Positions 31,266 to 40,049 of a stretch of 64,000 nt of DNA are shown here, piece by piece (position 1 is the stretch's first letter; each line of letters begins with the position of its first letter). Under the pieces are notes generated by a model. The model worked only from the letters and a program-made list of their open reading frames with translations. It was not told the origin of the DNA and did not search any database. Both the position numbers and the translations under genes were made by a program. The stretch is from Pseudogemmobacter hezensis (lineage in GTDB: Bacteria > Pseudomonadota > Alphaproteobacteria > Rhodobacterales > Rhodobacteraceae), in contig NZ_JABJXT010000001.1 of assembly GCF_013155295.1 (NCBI RefSeq), positions 310,001 through 374,000 on the forward strand, in the 5' to 3' direction.

Positions 31266-31976
31266 TCAGCAGCCGGTGCCGCGCAAGACCACGCCGACCG
31301 TCCGCGCCAGGATCGTCAGATCGGATTTCAGCGACAGCTGCTCTTCATAGATCGCGTCGAATTCGGCCCGCGCCTCAAAGGTTGTGCGATTGCGGCCGGC
31401 GGTCTGCCAATAGCCGGTGACGCCCGGGCGCAGCGCGTAATAGGCGGTGCCGGGATAGATCTCACGCTGGCTCAGCATCATCGGGCGCGGGCCGACCAGG
31501 CTCATATCGCCGATGAACACATTCCAAAGCTGCGGCAGCTCATCCAGTGACGAGCGGCGCAGGAAATGGCCAAAGGGCGTGATGCGCGGGTCATGGCGCA
31601 GCTTTTGCGTGCTGTCCCACTCGGCCCGGGCCTCAGGATTGGCGGCCAGCCAGGCCTCAAGCCGCTGATCGGCATCGATCACCATCGAGCGCAGCTTCCA
31701 CATGCGGAAAGGCCTTCCGCCCCTGCCCACCCGCATCTGCGTGTAGAAAGGCCGCCCGCCATCGCGGGCCACCATGATCGCCAGCATCAGCACCATAGGC
31801 AGGATGATCGGCACAGCCGCCAGAATCGCCAGGATATCCAGCGCCCGCTTAAAGAAATTTCTGTAAAGGCCACCCCTGCGAGGCAGCTTCACAGCAGGCT
31901 CGCATTCGGCAGGCAGGGCCCGCAACACCGACGACGCGCCCCCGGCGCGTGTGGACTTTGCTGAGATGATCGACAT
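31266..31976 (-). CDS. Undecaprenyl-phosphate sugar-1-phosphate transferase (priming glycosyltransferase, ExoY/WcaJ type)
   Basis: The 236-aa protein is a single-domain bacterial sugar transferase. One membrane segment (about residues 45-68, ILAILAAVPIILPMVLMLAIMV) precedes the catalytic core with MWKLRSM, FLRRSSLDELPQLWNVF, GDMSLVGPRP and RPGVTGYWQTAGR. It loads the first sugar phosphate onto undecaprenyl phosphate at the cytoplasmic membrane, starting each exopolysaccharide repeat unit. Its length fits the short ExoY form without the extra N-terminal membrane domain of WcaJ. The ATG at 31976 has no clear ribosome binding site. It ends in a strong terminator. Confidence 0.93.
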   Translation of the reverse strand: MSIISAKSTRAGGASSVLRALPAECEPAVKLPRRGGLYRNFFKRALDILAILAAVPIILPMVLMLAIMVARDGGRPFYTQMRVGRGGRPFRMWKLRSMVIDADQRLEAWLAANPEARAEWDSTQKLRHDPRITPFGHFLRRSSLDELPQLWNVFIGDMSLVGPRPMMLSQREIYPGTAYYALRPGVTGYWQTAGRNRTTFEARAEFDAIYEEQLSLKSDLTILARTVGVVLRGTGC

Positions 31977-32466
31977 TTTAATGCCCGATCAACAAAAAGG
32001 TCTGACCAGACACAACAAAACGCCCCCGAGGCGCGCAGAAGCCCCCGATGTCAACCTTTGGCAGAACGTCAAACTTCATAATAGCACTCGGTCAGAATGC
32101 CCCCAGAGACATATTACCCCAATCGAAGGCCGGGGGGGAAGCGAGATCGCCTTGTGTTCACCACAATTCGGACGCATTTCGCCAAAATTTTGCCAGATCA
32201 AGCGCCCAATTATTGCCGCTGACCTTAATCTCTACGCATTTCATCCTCAGCGCGCCCAAAACAGCGCCGATAGCGCCTTTCCAGACCAGGCCGATTCGTC
32301 ATCAGCGCCGCATGCGACCTGTCTGCCAGTATGAAGCCATTGTTTCTATTGCGGAAACCAAAAACCAATTTCGGCCAGACTGACCCTGAGAAGTTGCCAA
32401 AGCACGATCGCAGTCAAACAGCGCCTGTCACTGACATCAATGACGCAAAGATGTCATCAGGGGCCC
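31977..32466. other. AT-richer intergenic region
   Basis: This 490-bp stretch is visibly less GC-rich than its surroundings, with short A/T runs and many stops in all frames. It sits upstream of the priming transferase gene and should carry its promoter. Some open frames exist but give no recognisable protein. No repeat or clear promoter box was fixed by eye. Confidence 0.5.
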
Positions 32467-32637
32467 TTACAGCGGCGGGGTGCCACGCAACCTGAGGAAG
32501 GTCAGCGAGATCAGCGCCGTAATCCCCGCGAGGCTATAGGCAAAAATCCAGGCAAGCGGCGGATGCCCGGCGATGACCGAGGCCATCAGCACGAAAACCG
32601 CAAAAGCAACGGAAAGAGTAAGGTGTCCTGCAACCAT
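32467..32637 (-). CDS. Possible small membrane protein, 56 aa
   Basis: From ATG 32637 the peptide begins MVAGHLTLSVAFAVFVLMAS and contains two hydrophobic segments (about residues 5-22 and 29-47) ending in LRLRGTPPL. The GTG at 32664 would add nine residues (MTKREPPRI). AGGA is close to the ATG. The hydrophobic pattern argues for a genuine two-helix membrane peptide, but it is small, isolated between longer non-coding stretches and not recognised. Confidence 0.4.
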   Translation of the reverse strand: MVAGHLTLSVAFAVFVLMASVIAGHPPLAWIFAYSLAGITALISLTFLRLRGTPPL

Positions 32638-32886
32638 GATCCTGGGCGGTTCCCTCTTTGTCACTGTTACTTACCGGGCAAACGTCACTACATCTTCCGC
32701 AACACCCCAGAAGTTTCACACAATGACTGCGGGTTGCAATTGTTTGCAAGGACGCAGCCACCCCGGGGATAATCGCAGATTACCTGCCGATTAGTTAACA
32801 ATACCTAAAGATTTCGCAAGTTGCCTTCGCATTCCGGCCCCGAAAACGGGTCAGATTTCTGATCTTTCGCGAAGATTGTCTGCAAT

Positions 32887-33759
32887 TCACTCGTCGTGCA
32901 GACCCGCGAGGTAGCTGCCATAGTCATTTTTGCCGAACAGCTTTGCACGGGCGGCAAGCGCCTCGCGGCTGATCCAGCCCTGACGGAAGGCGATCTCATC
33001 GGGCGAGCCGACCTGCAGCCCCTGGCGCATGGTCAGGGTGCGCACGAAATTCCCCGCATCCAGCAGGCTGCCATGGGTGCCGGTGTCCAGCCAGGCATAG
33101 CCGCGGCCCATCCGCTCGACCCGCAGATTGCCCTCTTCGCGGTAAATCTCCAGCAGATCCGCGATTTCCAGCTCGCCACGCGGCGAGGGTTTTACCCGCC
33201 GCGCCAGCTCGGGCGCGCGACCGTCGAGGAAGTAAAGCCCGGTCACCGCGAAATTCGAGGGCGGGTCTTTGGGCTTTTCAATGATCGCCCGCACATTGCC
33301 GTCACGGTCGAAATCGACGACGCCATACCGCTCGGGGTCAGAAACGTGATAGCCAAACACCGTGCCGCCCGTTTCCCGCGATGAGGCCGCGGCCAGCACC
33401 TCGGGCAGGCCGTGGCCAAAGAAGATATTGTCGCCCAGCACCATCGCCGACGGGCTTCCGCCCAGGAAATCCTCGGCCAGCAGATAGGCCTGGGCCAGAC
33501 CGTCGGGCGAGGGCTGGGTGATCCAGGTCAGGCTAAGCCCCCATTGGCTGCCATCGCCCATCAGCCGCTGGAACTGCGCCTGATCGTCAGGGGTGGTGAT
33601 GATCGCAATCTCGCGGATGCCGCCCAGCATCAGCACCGAGAGCGGGTAATAGATCATCGGCTTGTCATAAAGCGGCAAGAGCTGCTTTGAGACGCCCATG
33701 GTGATCGGGTAAAGCCGCGTGCCCGAGCCGCCGGCCAGAATGATGCCCTTGCGTGTCAT
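32887..33759 (-). CDS. rfbA: Glucose-1-phosphate thymidylyltransferase
   Basis: The 290-aa enzyme makes dTDP-glucose from dTTP and glucose-1-phosphate, the first step to dTDP-L-rhamnose. Signature motifs are GIILAGGSGTRLYPITMGVSKQ (residues 5-26; nucleotide binding), KPMIYYPLSVLMLGGI, GDNIFFG and VIEKP-like AIIEKPKDPPSN, plus the C-terminal GYAWLDTGTH. The ATG at 33759 overlaps the rfbD stop by 4 bp; upstream frame to 33915 is not needed. It is the last gene of rfbC-B-D-A. It is followed by an AT-richer gap without an obvious strong terminator. Confidence 0.96.
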   Translation of the reverse strand: MTRKGIILAGGSGTRLYPITMGVSKQLLPLYDKPMIYYPLSVLMLGGIREIAIITTPDDQAQFQRLMGDGSQWGLSLTWITQPSPDGLAQAYLLAEDFLGGSPSAMVLGDNIFFGHGLPEVLAAASSRETGGTVFGYHVSDPERYGVVDFDRDGNVRAIIEKPKDPPSNFAVTGLYFLDGRAPELARRVKPSPRGELEIADLLEIYREEGNLRVERMGRGYAWLDTGTHGSLLDAGNFVRTLTMRQGLQVGSPDEIAFRQGWISREALAARAKLFGKNDYGSYLAGLHDE

Positions 33760-34610
33760 GCGCCCAGCTCCTTCAGAACATCCGAAAGCCCGGCCCGCCA
33801 GTCGGGGCGCGGAACAGAAAATGCCGCCTGCAGTGCCGAACAATCCAGCCGCGAGTTCAGCGGACGCGCAGCAGGCGTTGGATAGGCGCTGGTCGGGATG
33901 CCATTGATCTGGCACGAAAGCCCCGCCTGCGCCATGATCTCACGGGCGAAATCGGCCCAGGTGGTATCGGGGGCGCCTGCGAAGTGATGGGTGCCGCCCT
34001 CAGCGCCCGCAGCCATCGCCCGCGCAGCCGTGATCAGCGCATCGGCGATTGCAGCGGCAGGGGTAGGCCCGCCATGCTGATCGGCAACCACGTTCAGACT
34101 GTCACGCTCACGCCCCAGCCGCAGCATGGTTTTCACGAAATTCGCCCCATGGGATGAAAACACCCAGGAGGTGCGCAGGATCAGATGCCGGGCACCGCTG
34201 GCGCGGACCGCCTCTTCGCCCTGCAGTTTGGTGCGCCCGTAAGCGCCAAGCGGGCCAGTCGCATCGCCGGGGCGGAAGGGCTGATCGCCCGCGCCGGAAA
34301 AGACGTAATCGGTCGAGATATGCAGGAAGGGGATCCCGGCTTTCGCGCAGGCCCCGGCCATGGCGGCGGGGGCATCTGCATTGACGACCTTCGCCGCCGC
34401 TTCCTCGGTTTCGGCCTTGTCCACGGCGGTCCAGGCGGCAGCGTTGATCACCAGTTCTGTCCGCCCGTCCAGAATGGCCGCCGCGCAGCTGGCGGGGTCT
34501 GAGAGATCCGCATAATCGCGGCCAAGGAACACCGGCTGGAAATCAGCGGGCATGCGGCGGGCCAGTTCCGTTGCCACCTGGCCGGTTTTTCCAAAGACCA
34601 GAACCTTCAT
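33756..34610 (-). CDS. rfbD: dTDP-4-dehydrorhamnose reductase
   Basis: The 284-aa short-chain dehydrogenase catalyses the final NAD(P)H-dependent reduction to dTDP-L-rhamnose. It begins [16 protein letters not shown] (GxxGxxG-type nucleotide site), has [12 protein letters not shown], the STDYVFSG motif, and the YGRTKLQGE catalytic Tyr-Lys pair. The ATG at 34610 overlaps the upstream rfbB stop. Third gene of the rhamnose operon. Confidence 0.96.
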   Translation of the reverse strand: MKVLVFGKTGQVATELARRMPADFQPVFLGRDYADLSDPASCAAAILDGRTELVINAAAWTAVDKAETEEAAAKVVNADAPAAMAGACAKAGIPFLHISTDYVFSGAGDQPFRPGDATGPLGAYGRTKLQGEEAVRASGARHLILRTSWVFSSHGANFVKTMLRLGRERDSLNVVADQHGGPTPAAAIADALITAARAMAAGAEGGTHHFAGAPDTTWADFAREIMAQAGLSCQINGIPTSAYPTPAARPLNSRLDCSALQAAFSVPRPDWRAGLSDVLKELGA

Positions 34611-35656
34611 GCTTTCACACCCAGCCTGGTGCCGACCCCCTTGCGGGCCAGCAGCGGCTGCCACCAGGCCTCATTGCTCAGATACCAGTCGACGGTGCGC
34701 TCCAGCCCCTCTTCAACCGTGACCGAGGGCCGCCATCCCAGCTCCTCGCGGATGCGCGAGGGGTCAATCGCATAGCGCGCATCATGGCCAGGGCGGTCGG
34801 TCACAAAGGTGATCTGATCGGCGTAAGAGCCCGAGGCTTTGGGCCGCTTGCGATCCAGGATCGCGCAAAGCGTCTGCACCAGCTGCAGATTGGTGCGCTC
34901 ATTCTCGCCACCGATATTGTAGCTGCGGTTCAGCTGGCCCTTTTCCACCACCAGCAGCAAGGCATCGGCGTGATCCTCGACATAAAGCCAGTCGCGGATG
35001 TTGGACCCATCGCCGTAAATCGGCAGCGGTTTTCCGGCCAGCGCGTTCAGGATGATCACCGGGATCAGCTTTTCGGGGAAGTGGAACGGCCCGTAATTGT
35101 TCGAGCAATTCGTCAGCACCACCGGCAGGCCGTAGGTCTCGGCCCAGGCGCGCACCAGGTGATCCGAGGCCGCCTTTGACGCCGAATAGGGCGAGCGCGG
35201 ATCATAGGCGGTCGTTTCCGTGAACTTCACCGCCGGGTCATGCGGCAGCGATCCGAAGACCTCATCGGTGGAAATATGGTGAAAGCGGAAGCTGTCGGGC
35301 CTTCCGGCCTGCTGCCACCAGGCCCGCGCGGCCTCCAGCATATTATAGGTGCCGGTGATATTCGTCTCAACGAAATCGCCCGGCCCGTCGATCGAGCGAT
35401 CCACATGGCTTTCCGCCGCCAGATGCATCACGGCATCGGGCTGATGTTTGGCAAAAATCCGGTCCAGCGCGGCACGGTCACGAATGTCCGCCTGATCAAA
35501 GGCATAAAGCGGGCTATTGCCGACCGAGGCCACATTTTCCAGACAGGCTGCATAGGTCAGCGCATCGACATTCACGACGCTATGGCCGCGCGACACCGCC
35601 AGCCGCACCACGGCCGAACCGATAAAGCCCGCGCCACCCGTTACCAGCAGTTTCAT
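34607..35656 (-). CDS. rfbB: dTDP-glucose 4,6-dehydratase
   Basis: The 349-aa extended SDR enzyme converts dTDP-glucose to dTDP-4-keto-6-deoxyglucose. Motifs: [18 protein letters not shown] (NAD-binding), [19 protein letters not shown] with the catalytic Asp-Glu pair, and [11 protein letters not shown] with catalytic Tyr and Lys. NCSNNYGP and [15 protein letters not shown] are also standard. It overlaps both rfbC (upstream) and rfbD (downstream) by 4 bp. Confidence 0.97.
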   Translation of the reverse strand: MKLLVTGGAGFIGSAVVRLAVSRGHSVVNVDALTYAACLENVASVGNSPLYAFDQADIRDRAALDRIFAKHQPDAVMHLAAESHVDRSIDGPGDFVETNITGTYNMLEAARAWWQQAGRPDSFRFHHISTDEVFGSLPHDPAVKFTETTAYDPRSPYSASKAASDHLVRAWAETYGLPVVLTNCSNNYGPFHFPEKLIPVIILNALAGKPLPIYGDGSNIRDWLYVEDHADALLLVVEKGQLNRSYNIGGENERTNLQLVQTLCAILDRKRPKASGSYADQITFVTDRPGHDARYAIDPSRIREELGWRPSVTVEEGLERTVDWYLSNEAWWQPLLARKGVGTRLGVKA

Positions 35657-36222
35657 AGGCTTACCTCATAGCGAAACGGACGGGCCGCGTCTTTCAGCAG
35701 GGGGGCGACGCGGTCCTTGTCAGACAGCACCGGCGCGGCGCCATTCAGCCCCCAGTCGATGCCGATTTCCGGGTCATCCCAGCGAACCGCGCCATCACAT
35801 TCGGGCGCATAGAAATCCGAGCATTTATACTGCACCTCGACATCATCGGTCAGGGTCAGAAAACCATGCAGGAACCCTTTGGGCACCAGCAGCTGACAGC
35901 CGTTTTCCGCCGTCAGCTCTTTGGCGACCCATTGGCCAAAACGGGGGCTGCCCTCACGAAAATCCACCGCCACATCCAGGATCGCGCCGCGCGTGCAGCG
36001 CACCAGCTTGTCCTGGGCATGCGGCGCAGACTGATAATGCAGGCCGCGCAAAGTGCCCTTCGCTGCCGAGAAAGAGTGGTTGTCCTGCACCCAGTCAATC
36101 GCAATCCCGGCCTCTTTCATACGCAGGGCGCTGAAGGTCTCGGTGAACCAGCCACGCGCATCGCCAAAGCGGCGCGGCGTCAGCAGGAGAACCTCTGGAA
36201 GGCTGGTGGCCTCGGTCTGCAT
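35653..36222 (-). CDS. rfbC: dTDP-4-dehydrorhamnose 3,5-epimerase
   Basis: The 189-aa cupin enzyme epimerises dTDP-4-keto-6-deoxyglucose at C3 and C5. It has the [14 protein letters not shown] start, [19 protein letters not shown] with the catalytic His, and [22 protein letters not shown]. Length is normal for the family. It opens the rhamnose operon, 77 bp downstream of the flippase gene, with which it may be co-transcribed. Confidence 0.96.
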   Translation of the reverse strand: MQTEATSLPEVLLLTPRRFGDARGWFTETFSALRMKEAGIAIDWVQDNHSFSAAKGTLRGLHYQSAPHAQDKLVRCTRGAILDVAVDFREGSPRFGQWVAKELTAENGCQLLVPKGFLHGFLTLTDDVEVQYKCSDFYAPECDGAVRWDDPEIGIDWGLNGAAPVLSDKDRVAPLLKDAARPFRYEVSL

Positions 36223-36299
36223 GTCAGTTCCTGTCTTTCATCGTCTTCGGCACCGCGGCTGCCTGGTCCAGGCATCGGCCTTGTGCATCTCTGTTCTGT

Positions 36300-37643
36300 C
36301 TATCCGAAAAGCGCCGAAAGTGCGGCATGATGCGTGCCAACTATCGCCAGAATCATGACAATAGTCAAAATCGCGGCGATCAGATCATGGCGGGGATCCC
36401 AGGCCTGATGCCTGCGGGCCAGCGCGATCAGGAACGGATGCGTCAGCGCCAGCGCCAGCCCCTGGGCCAGCAGCGCCCCGCCCAGCCCCCCAAGCCCCGC
36501 GCCGCAGATCAGCGCCAGGGTCTGCAACAGGGCGCGCATCGCCTGGACGCGGAAAAACCCCTTGCCATCCCCCGCCGCCAGCGCCGCCTGATCATAGGTC
36601 AGCCCGATCAGCATCGGCATCTGCGCCATGGCCACCGCCGTGATGATCGCGCCGACATCGGCATAACGCGCGTCATACAAAAGCCCCGCAATCAGCGGCC
36701 CGCAAAGCGCCATGCCCCCCATGACAATCAGCATCGGCATGGTCAGCCCATCGCGCAGCATCCGCAGCTTTTTCGCCCCCGCCGGATCGGGATGGGCGAC
36801 CAGCTCGCGGTAGATCGGGATCATGATCCGCGTCACCACCAGCCCCGCCAGCAAAACCGGGAAAGAGGCCAGGAAATAGCCGATATTGTAATGCCCCAGA
36901 TCGGCCATCGTCAGCCAGGAGCCCAGCACCGCCTTATCGCCCTGCGTCAGCAGGAAGCCCGCCGCCGTTGACGCTAAGATCCACTTGCCGAAATGCACCA
37001 GCTCGCGGGCAGAGTCCCTTTCCCAGCGAAAACGGTTGGCGGGGCCGGGCAGGAATACCGACGTCAGGATCAGCTTGAAGAGGATCTGCGCCACCGCCCC
37101 CACCACCAGCGCCCAGACCGAGCCCGTGATCCAGGCATAGATCACCATGACGATAATGCCGAAAATCTGCGCCATCAGATCCATCAGCGTGACCCGCACC
37201 AGCAGCAGATGCCGGTTCGCGGTATCAATCCGCGTCGGGTTGAAGCCACCGATCAAGAGCGTCAGCCCCGCCACGGGCAGCATCAGCGCAAGCTCCGGCA
37301 CCTGATAAAACCAGGCGGCAGGCCAGGCGACAAGGCAGGTCAGCACCCAAAGAAACAGGCCGCGAAAAACATTCAGCGTCCAGGCGGTGTTCAGGAAATC
37401 CGGATCATCCCCCCTGGGGCTGCGCGAGATCGCCGGGCCGATGCCCACATCCGAGAACATCTGCAGCCCCACCAACACCACCATGACCAGCGCCATGACG
37501 CCAAAGGCCTCGGGGAACAAAAGCCGCGTCAGCACCAGGTTCGACAAAAGCCGGGCAAATTGCGCGAATATATAAGAGCCCGCGACGAACATGCCACCGC
37601 CAAGCGCCCGCCTGAACAGGCCCGACCGCCCCGCATTCCCCAT
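36300..37643 (-). CDS. Polysaccharide flippase (Wzx/MOP superfamily)
   Basis: The 447-aa protein has about 12-14 hydrophobic segments along its whole length and the N-terminal pattern of Wzx/MOP flippases (GSYIFAQFARLLSNLVLTRLLFPEAFGVMAL). It would turn undecaprenyl-linked repeat units across the inner membrane before polymerisation. I chose ATG 37643 because AAGGG lies 6 nt upstream (the adjacent ATG at 37646 is equivalent); a longer frame to 37676 adds a charged tail. It is directly upstream of rfbCBDA and diverges from a GT4 gene. Confidence 0.88.
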   Translation of the reverse strand: MGNAGRSGLFRRALGGGMFVAGSYIFAQFARLLSNLVLTRLLFPEAFGVMALVMVVLVGLQMFSDVGIGPAISRSPRGDDPDFLNTAWTLNVFRGLFLWVLTCLVAWPAAWFYQVPELALMLPVAGLTLLIGGFNPTRIDTANRHLLLVRVTLMDLMAQIFGIIVMVIYAWITGSVWALVVGAVAQILFKLILTSVFLPGPANRFRWERDSARELVHFGKWILASTAAGFLLTQGDKAVLGSWLTMADLGHYNIGYFLASFPVLLAGLVVTRIMIPIYRELVAHPDPAGAKKLRMLRDGLTMPMLIVMGGMALCGPLIAGLLYDARYADVGAIITAVAMAQMPMLIGLTYDQAALAAGDGKGFFRVQAMRALLQTLALICGAGLGGLGGALLAQGLALALTHPFLIALARRHQAWDPRHDLIAAILTIVMILAIVGTHHAALSALFG

Positions 37644-37810
37644 CATCTGCCCTTCTCTGCCGATCTGCCGCCCCATCCCGCCCCATCCCCGGGGATCGGG
37701 CCAGGATGCAACGCTTTCGCGCCATTGCGCATCATTTCAGGCTTTGCGCTTGCAAGCGCGGATGCCAGATTCAATGCTCGTCTCTGCTGCCGCTGCAAAT
37801 AAGCCTCTTC

Positions 37811-39067
37811 ATGAAAATCGCCTATCTGGTCAACAGCTATCCCCTGCCATCGCAGACCTTCATCCGCCGCGAAATCCACGCGCTGGAGCGGATGGACTGG
37901 CAGGTTCATCGCTTTGCCATGCGCTCTGAGCGCGAGCGCCTGGTCGATGCCGGCGATATTGCCGAGGATGCCCGCACCACGCATTTGCTGAAAGACGGGC
38001 TTTTTGCGCTGGCGCGACGCGCCCTGCCCTTCGCCGCGCGTCGCCCCGGGGCGGCATGGCGCAGCCTGCGCCTGGCGCTGGCCTGCGGCAAACGCGGTGC
38101 GGGGGGCGCGCCCGGCACGGGCGGGCGGCTCAGGCATCTGGTCTATTGGCTGGAGGGGGCCGATCTGGCGCGGCGCTGTCATGCGGCCCGCCTGCCCCAT
38201 ATCCACGCGCATTTCGGCACCAATTCGGCCACCGTCGCCATGCTGGCCGCCGAGATCGGCGGGCTTGGTTTTTCCTTCACCACCCACGGGCCAGAGGAAT
38301 TCGACGCGCCCCGCGCCCATAACCTGACCGAGAAAATCGCCCGCGCCGATTTTTCCGTGGCGATCTCGTCCTTCGGCCGCTCGCAGCTGTGCCGCTGGGC
38401 GGGGATCAATGACTGGCCCAGCCTGAAAATCGTCCATTGCGGGATCGAGCCCTGGCGCTTTCCAGAACCCGCCCCGATGCGCGACACCGGCCCACGCCGC
38501 CTGGTCGCCATCGGGCGGCTCTCGGAACAAAAGGGTTTCCCGCTGCTGATCGAGGCCATGGCGCTGGTCGCCAAAGACCTGCCCGATCTGCGCCTGACCC
38601 TGATCGGCGAGGGCGAGCTGCGCCCGATGATCGAGCAGCGCATCCGCGAGGCCGGGCTTTCGGACCGCATCACCCTGACCGGCTGGCTGGATGAGGCAGG
38701 CGTGCGCGACCAGCTGGCCCGCGCCCATGCGCTGGTGCTGCCCTCTTTCGCCGAAGGGCTGCCGATGGTGCTGATGGAGGCCTTTGCCGCCGGACGCCCG
38801 GCGATTGCCACCTCGATCGCGGGCGTGCCGGAACTGGTCACCCCCGGCACCGGCTGGCTGGTGCCCGCAGGCGATGCCGGGGCGCTGGCAGCTGCGATCC
38901 GCGGCTTTGCCGCCGTGCCGCTTGAGGTGCTGACCCGCATGGGCCGCGAGGCCCGCAGCACCGTGCTGGAGCAACACGACATCAACCGCGAGGCTGAAAA
39001 GCTGGCCGGGCATTTTCGCGCCGCGATGCGCCTGCCCCCCGAACCGGGTGCCAAAAGCGACGATTGA
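37811..39067 (+). CDS. GT4-family glycosyltransferase
   Basis: The 418-aa enzyme has the GT-B two-domain fold: N-terminal MKIAYLVNSYPLPSQTFIRREI, then the C-terminal nucleotide-sugar half with LVAIGRLSEQKGFPLLIEA, LIGEGELRPM, TLTGWLDEAGV and the EGLPMVLMEAFAAGRPAIAT donor motif with its E-x7-E pattern. It is a retaining transferase acting on the cytoplasmic side, probably one of the repeat-unit transferases. The ATG at 37811 was chosen because it begins the fold; the frame continues upstream to 37706 without family resemblance. It converges with the GT2 gene 16 bp downstream. Confidence 0.9.
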   Translation: MKIAYLVNSYPLPSQTFIRREIHALERMDWQVHRFAMRSERERLVDAGDIAEDARTTHLLKDGLFALARRALPFAARRPGAAWRSLRLALACGKRGAGGAPGTGGRLRHLVYWLEGADLARRCHAARLPHIHAHFGTNSATVAMLAAEIGGLGFSFTTHGPEEFDAPRAHNLTEKIARADFSVAISSFGRSQLCRWAGINDWPSLKIVHCGIEPWRFPEPAPMRDTGPRRLVAIGRLSEQKGFPLLIEAMALVAKDLPDLRLTLIGEGELRPMIEQRIREAGLSDRITLTGWLDEAGVRDQLARAHALVLPSFAEGLPMVLMEAFAAGRPAIATSIAGVPELVTPGTGWLVPAGDAGALAAAIRGFAAVPLEVLTRMGREARSTVLEQHDINREAEKLAGHFRAAMRLPPEPGAKSDD

Positions 39068-39083
39068 GGCCGCAAGACCAGGA

Positions 39084-40049
39084 TCAGCGCCCACGGGTAA
39101 ACTCGGCGCCATGGGCCTTGCGCCGCACGGCAAGGGTCACGGCGGCATAGGTGGCAAAGCCCAGCGGATCGCGCAGCGCCAGCCGCAGAAGCGCCCCCTT
39201 GCCCAGCCGCGCCTTGCCTTCGCGGGCGAAAATACCGGGGGAATGCGCCTCTAATTCGCGCACGCCCTGATCCTGGCGGCGGCGCACTTTGACCAGCGCC
39301 GCAAAGCCCTCGATCATCGGCCAGTCATAGGGGGCGGCGATCTGCACCCGCTCGGCCGGGGTGAATTGCAGCCGCACGAATGTGTCGTCTGAGATCAGGC
39401 GCGGGAATTCCCCCCAACGCGCCCGCCCCGCCGGGTTGACCGCATAAAGCCCAAAACCCGGCGCGACCGAGCGGGCAAAGGGCAGCCGCTGCCAGAAGCG
39501 CGCATAGGCCCGCGTCACCCAGGACCTCGCCCGGGGAATGACCGGGGTCGCACCCGCATAAAGCGGCGCGATGCCTGCAATATCGGGGGGCATATCCGGT
39601 TGCGCATCCGGGGCTACATCCGGGGCCACATTCGGGGCCACATCGGGGGCCACATCAGGGGTCAGGGCCGCCACCAGCCCCGGCATAACCCCGGGCGAGA
39701 CCACGCAATCCGCGTCAAGCCAGGCCCTGACCCGCCCGCTTGCCAGCCGATCCCCGGCATTCAGCGCCCCGGGCTTTGAGCCCTCGGCCAGTTCCTCAAC
39801 CCTCAGCCGCCAGCCATGGGGGGCAACAACATCCCGCGCAACCTCTGCCGTGCGGTCGCGGCAGCCATTGGCAACCACGATCACCTCTGCCCCGCCCGGT
39901 ACCGGGTCAGAGGCGAAAACGGCCTGCAGACAGGCCGCAATCCAGGCCTCTTCATTCGAGGCCGGGATGATTACACTCAGCGCGAGGCCTGCGCCCGCAG
40001 CCCCAGCCTCCGCTCCAGACCCAGCCCCGGCATTCAGCACGTCGCACAT
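39084..40049 (-). CDS. GT2 glycosyltransferase with an internal tetrapeptide repeat
   Basis: The 321-aa family 2 enzyme has SVIIPASNEEAWIAACL, VIVVANGCRDRT, SKPGALNAGD and LDADCVVSPG (DxD). About 20 residues after the DxD there is a run of Pro-Asp-Val-Ala-like tetrapeptides (residues about 130-153) encoded by a 12-bp tandem repeat, in a loop before the acceptor half. The repeat does not break the frame. A polar Ala/Gly-rich N terminus precedes the fold. The start at 40049 lies 16 bp inside the 3' end of the upstream GH-A-like gene, so the two are coupled. Confidence 0.87.
   Translation of the reverse strand: MCDVLNAGAGSGAEAGAAGAGLALSVIIPASNEEAWIAACLQAVFASDPVPGGAEVIVVANGCRDRTAEVARDVVAPHGWRLRVEELAEGSKPGALNAGDRLASGRVRAWLDADCVVSPGVMPGLVAALTPDVAPDVAPNVAPDVAPDAQPDMPPDIAGIAPLYAGATPVIPRARSWVTRAYARFWQRLPFARSVAPGFGLYAVNPAGRARWGEFPRLISDDTFVRLQFTPAERVQIAAPYDWPMIEGFAALVKVRRRQDQGVRELEAHSPGIFAREGKARLGKGALLRLALRDPLGFATYAAVTLAVRRKAHGAEFTRGR
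39591..39662. repeat. In-frame 12-bp tandem repeat, six units
   Basis: Units CATATCCGGTTG, CGCATCCGGGGC, TACATCCGGGGC, CACATTCGGGGC, CACATCGGGGGC and CACATCAGGGGT run consecutively inside the GT2 gene, giving repeats of the type PDVA/PNVA/PDAQ on the minus strand. Unit length and decay resemble the 12-bp array at 2831-2903. Confidence 0.9.
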
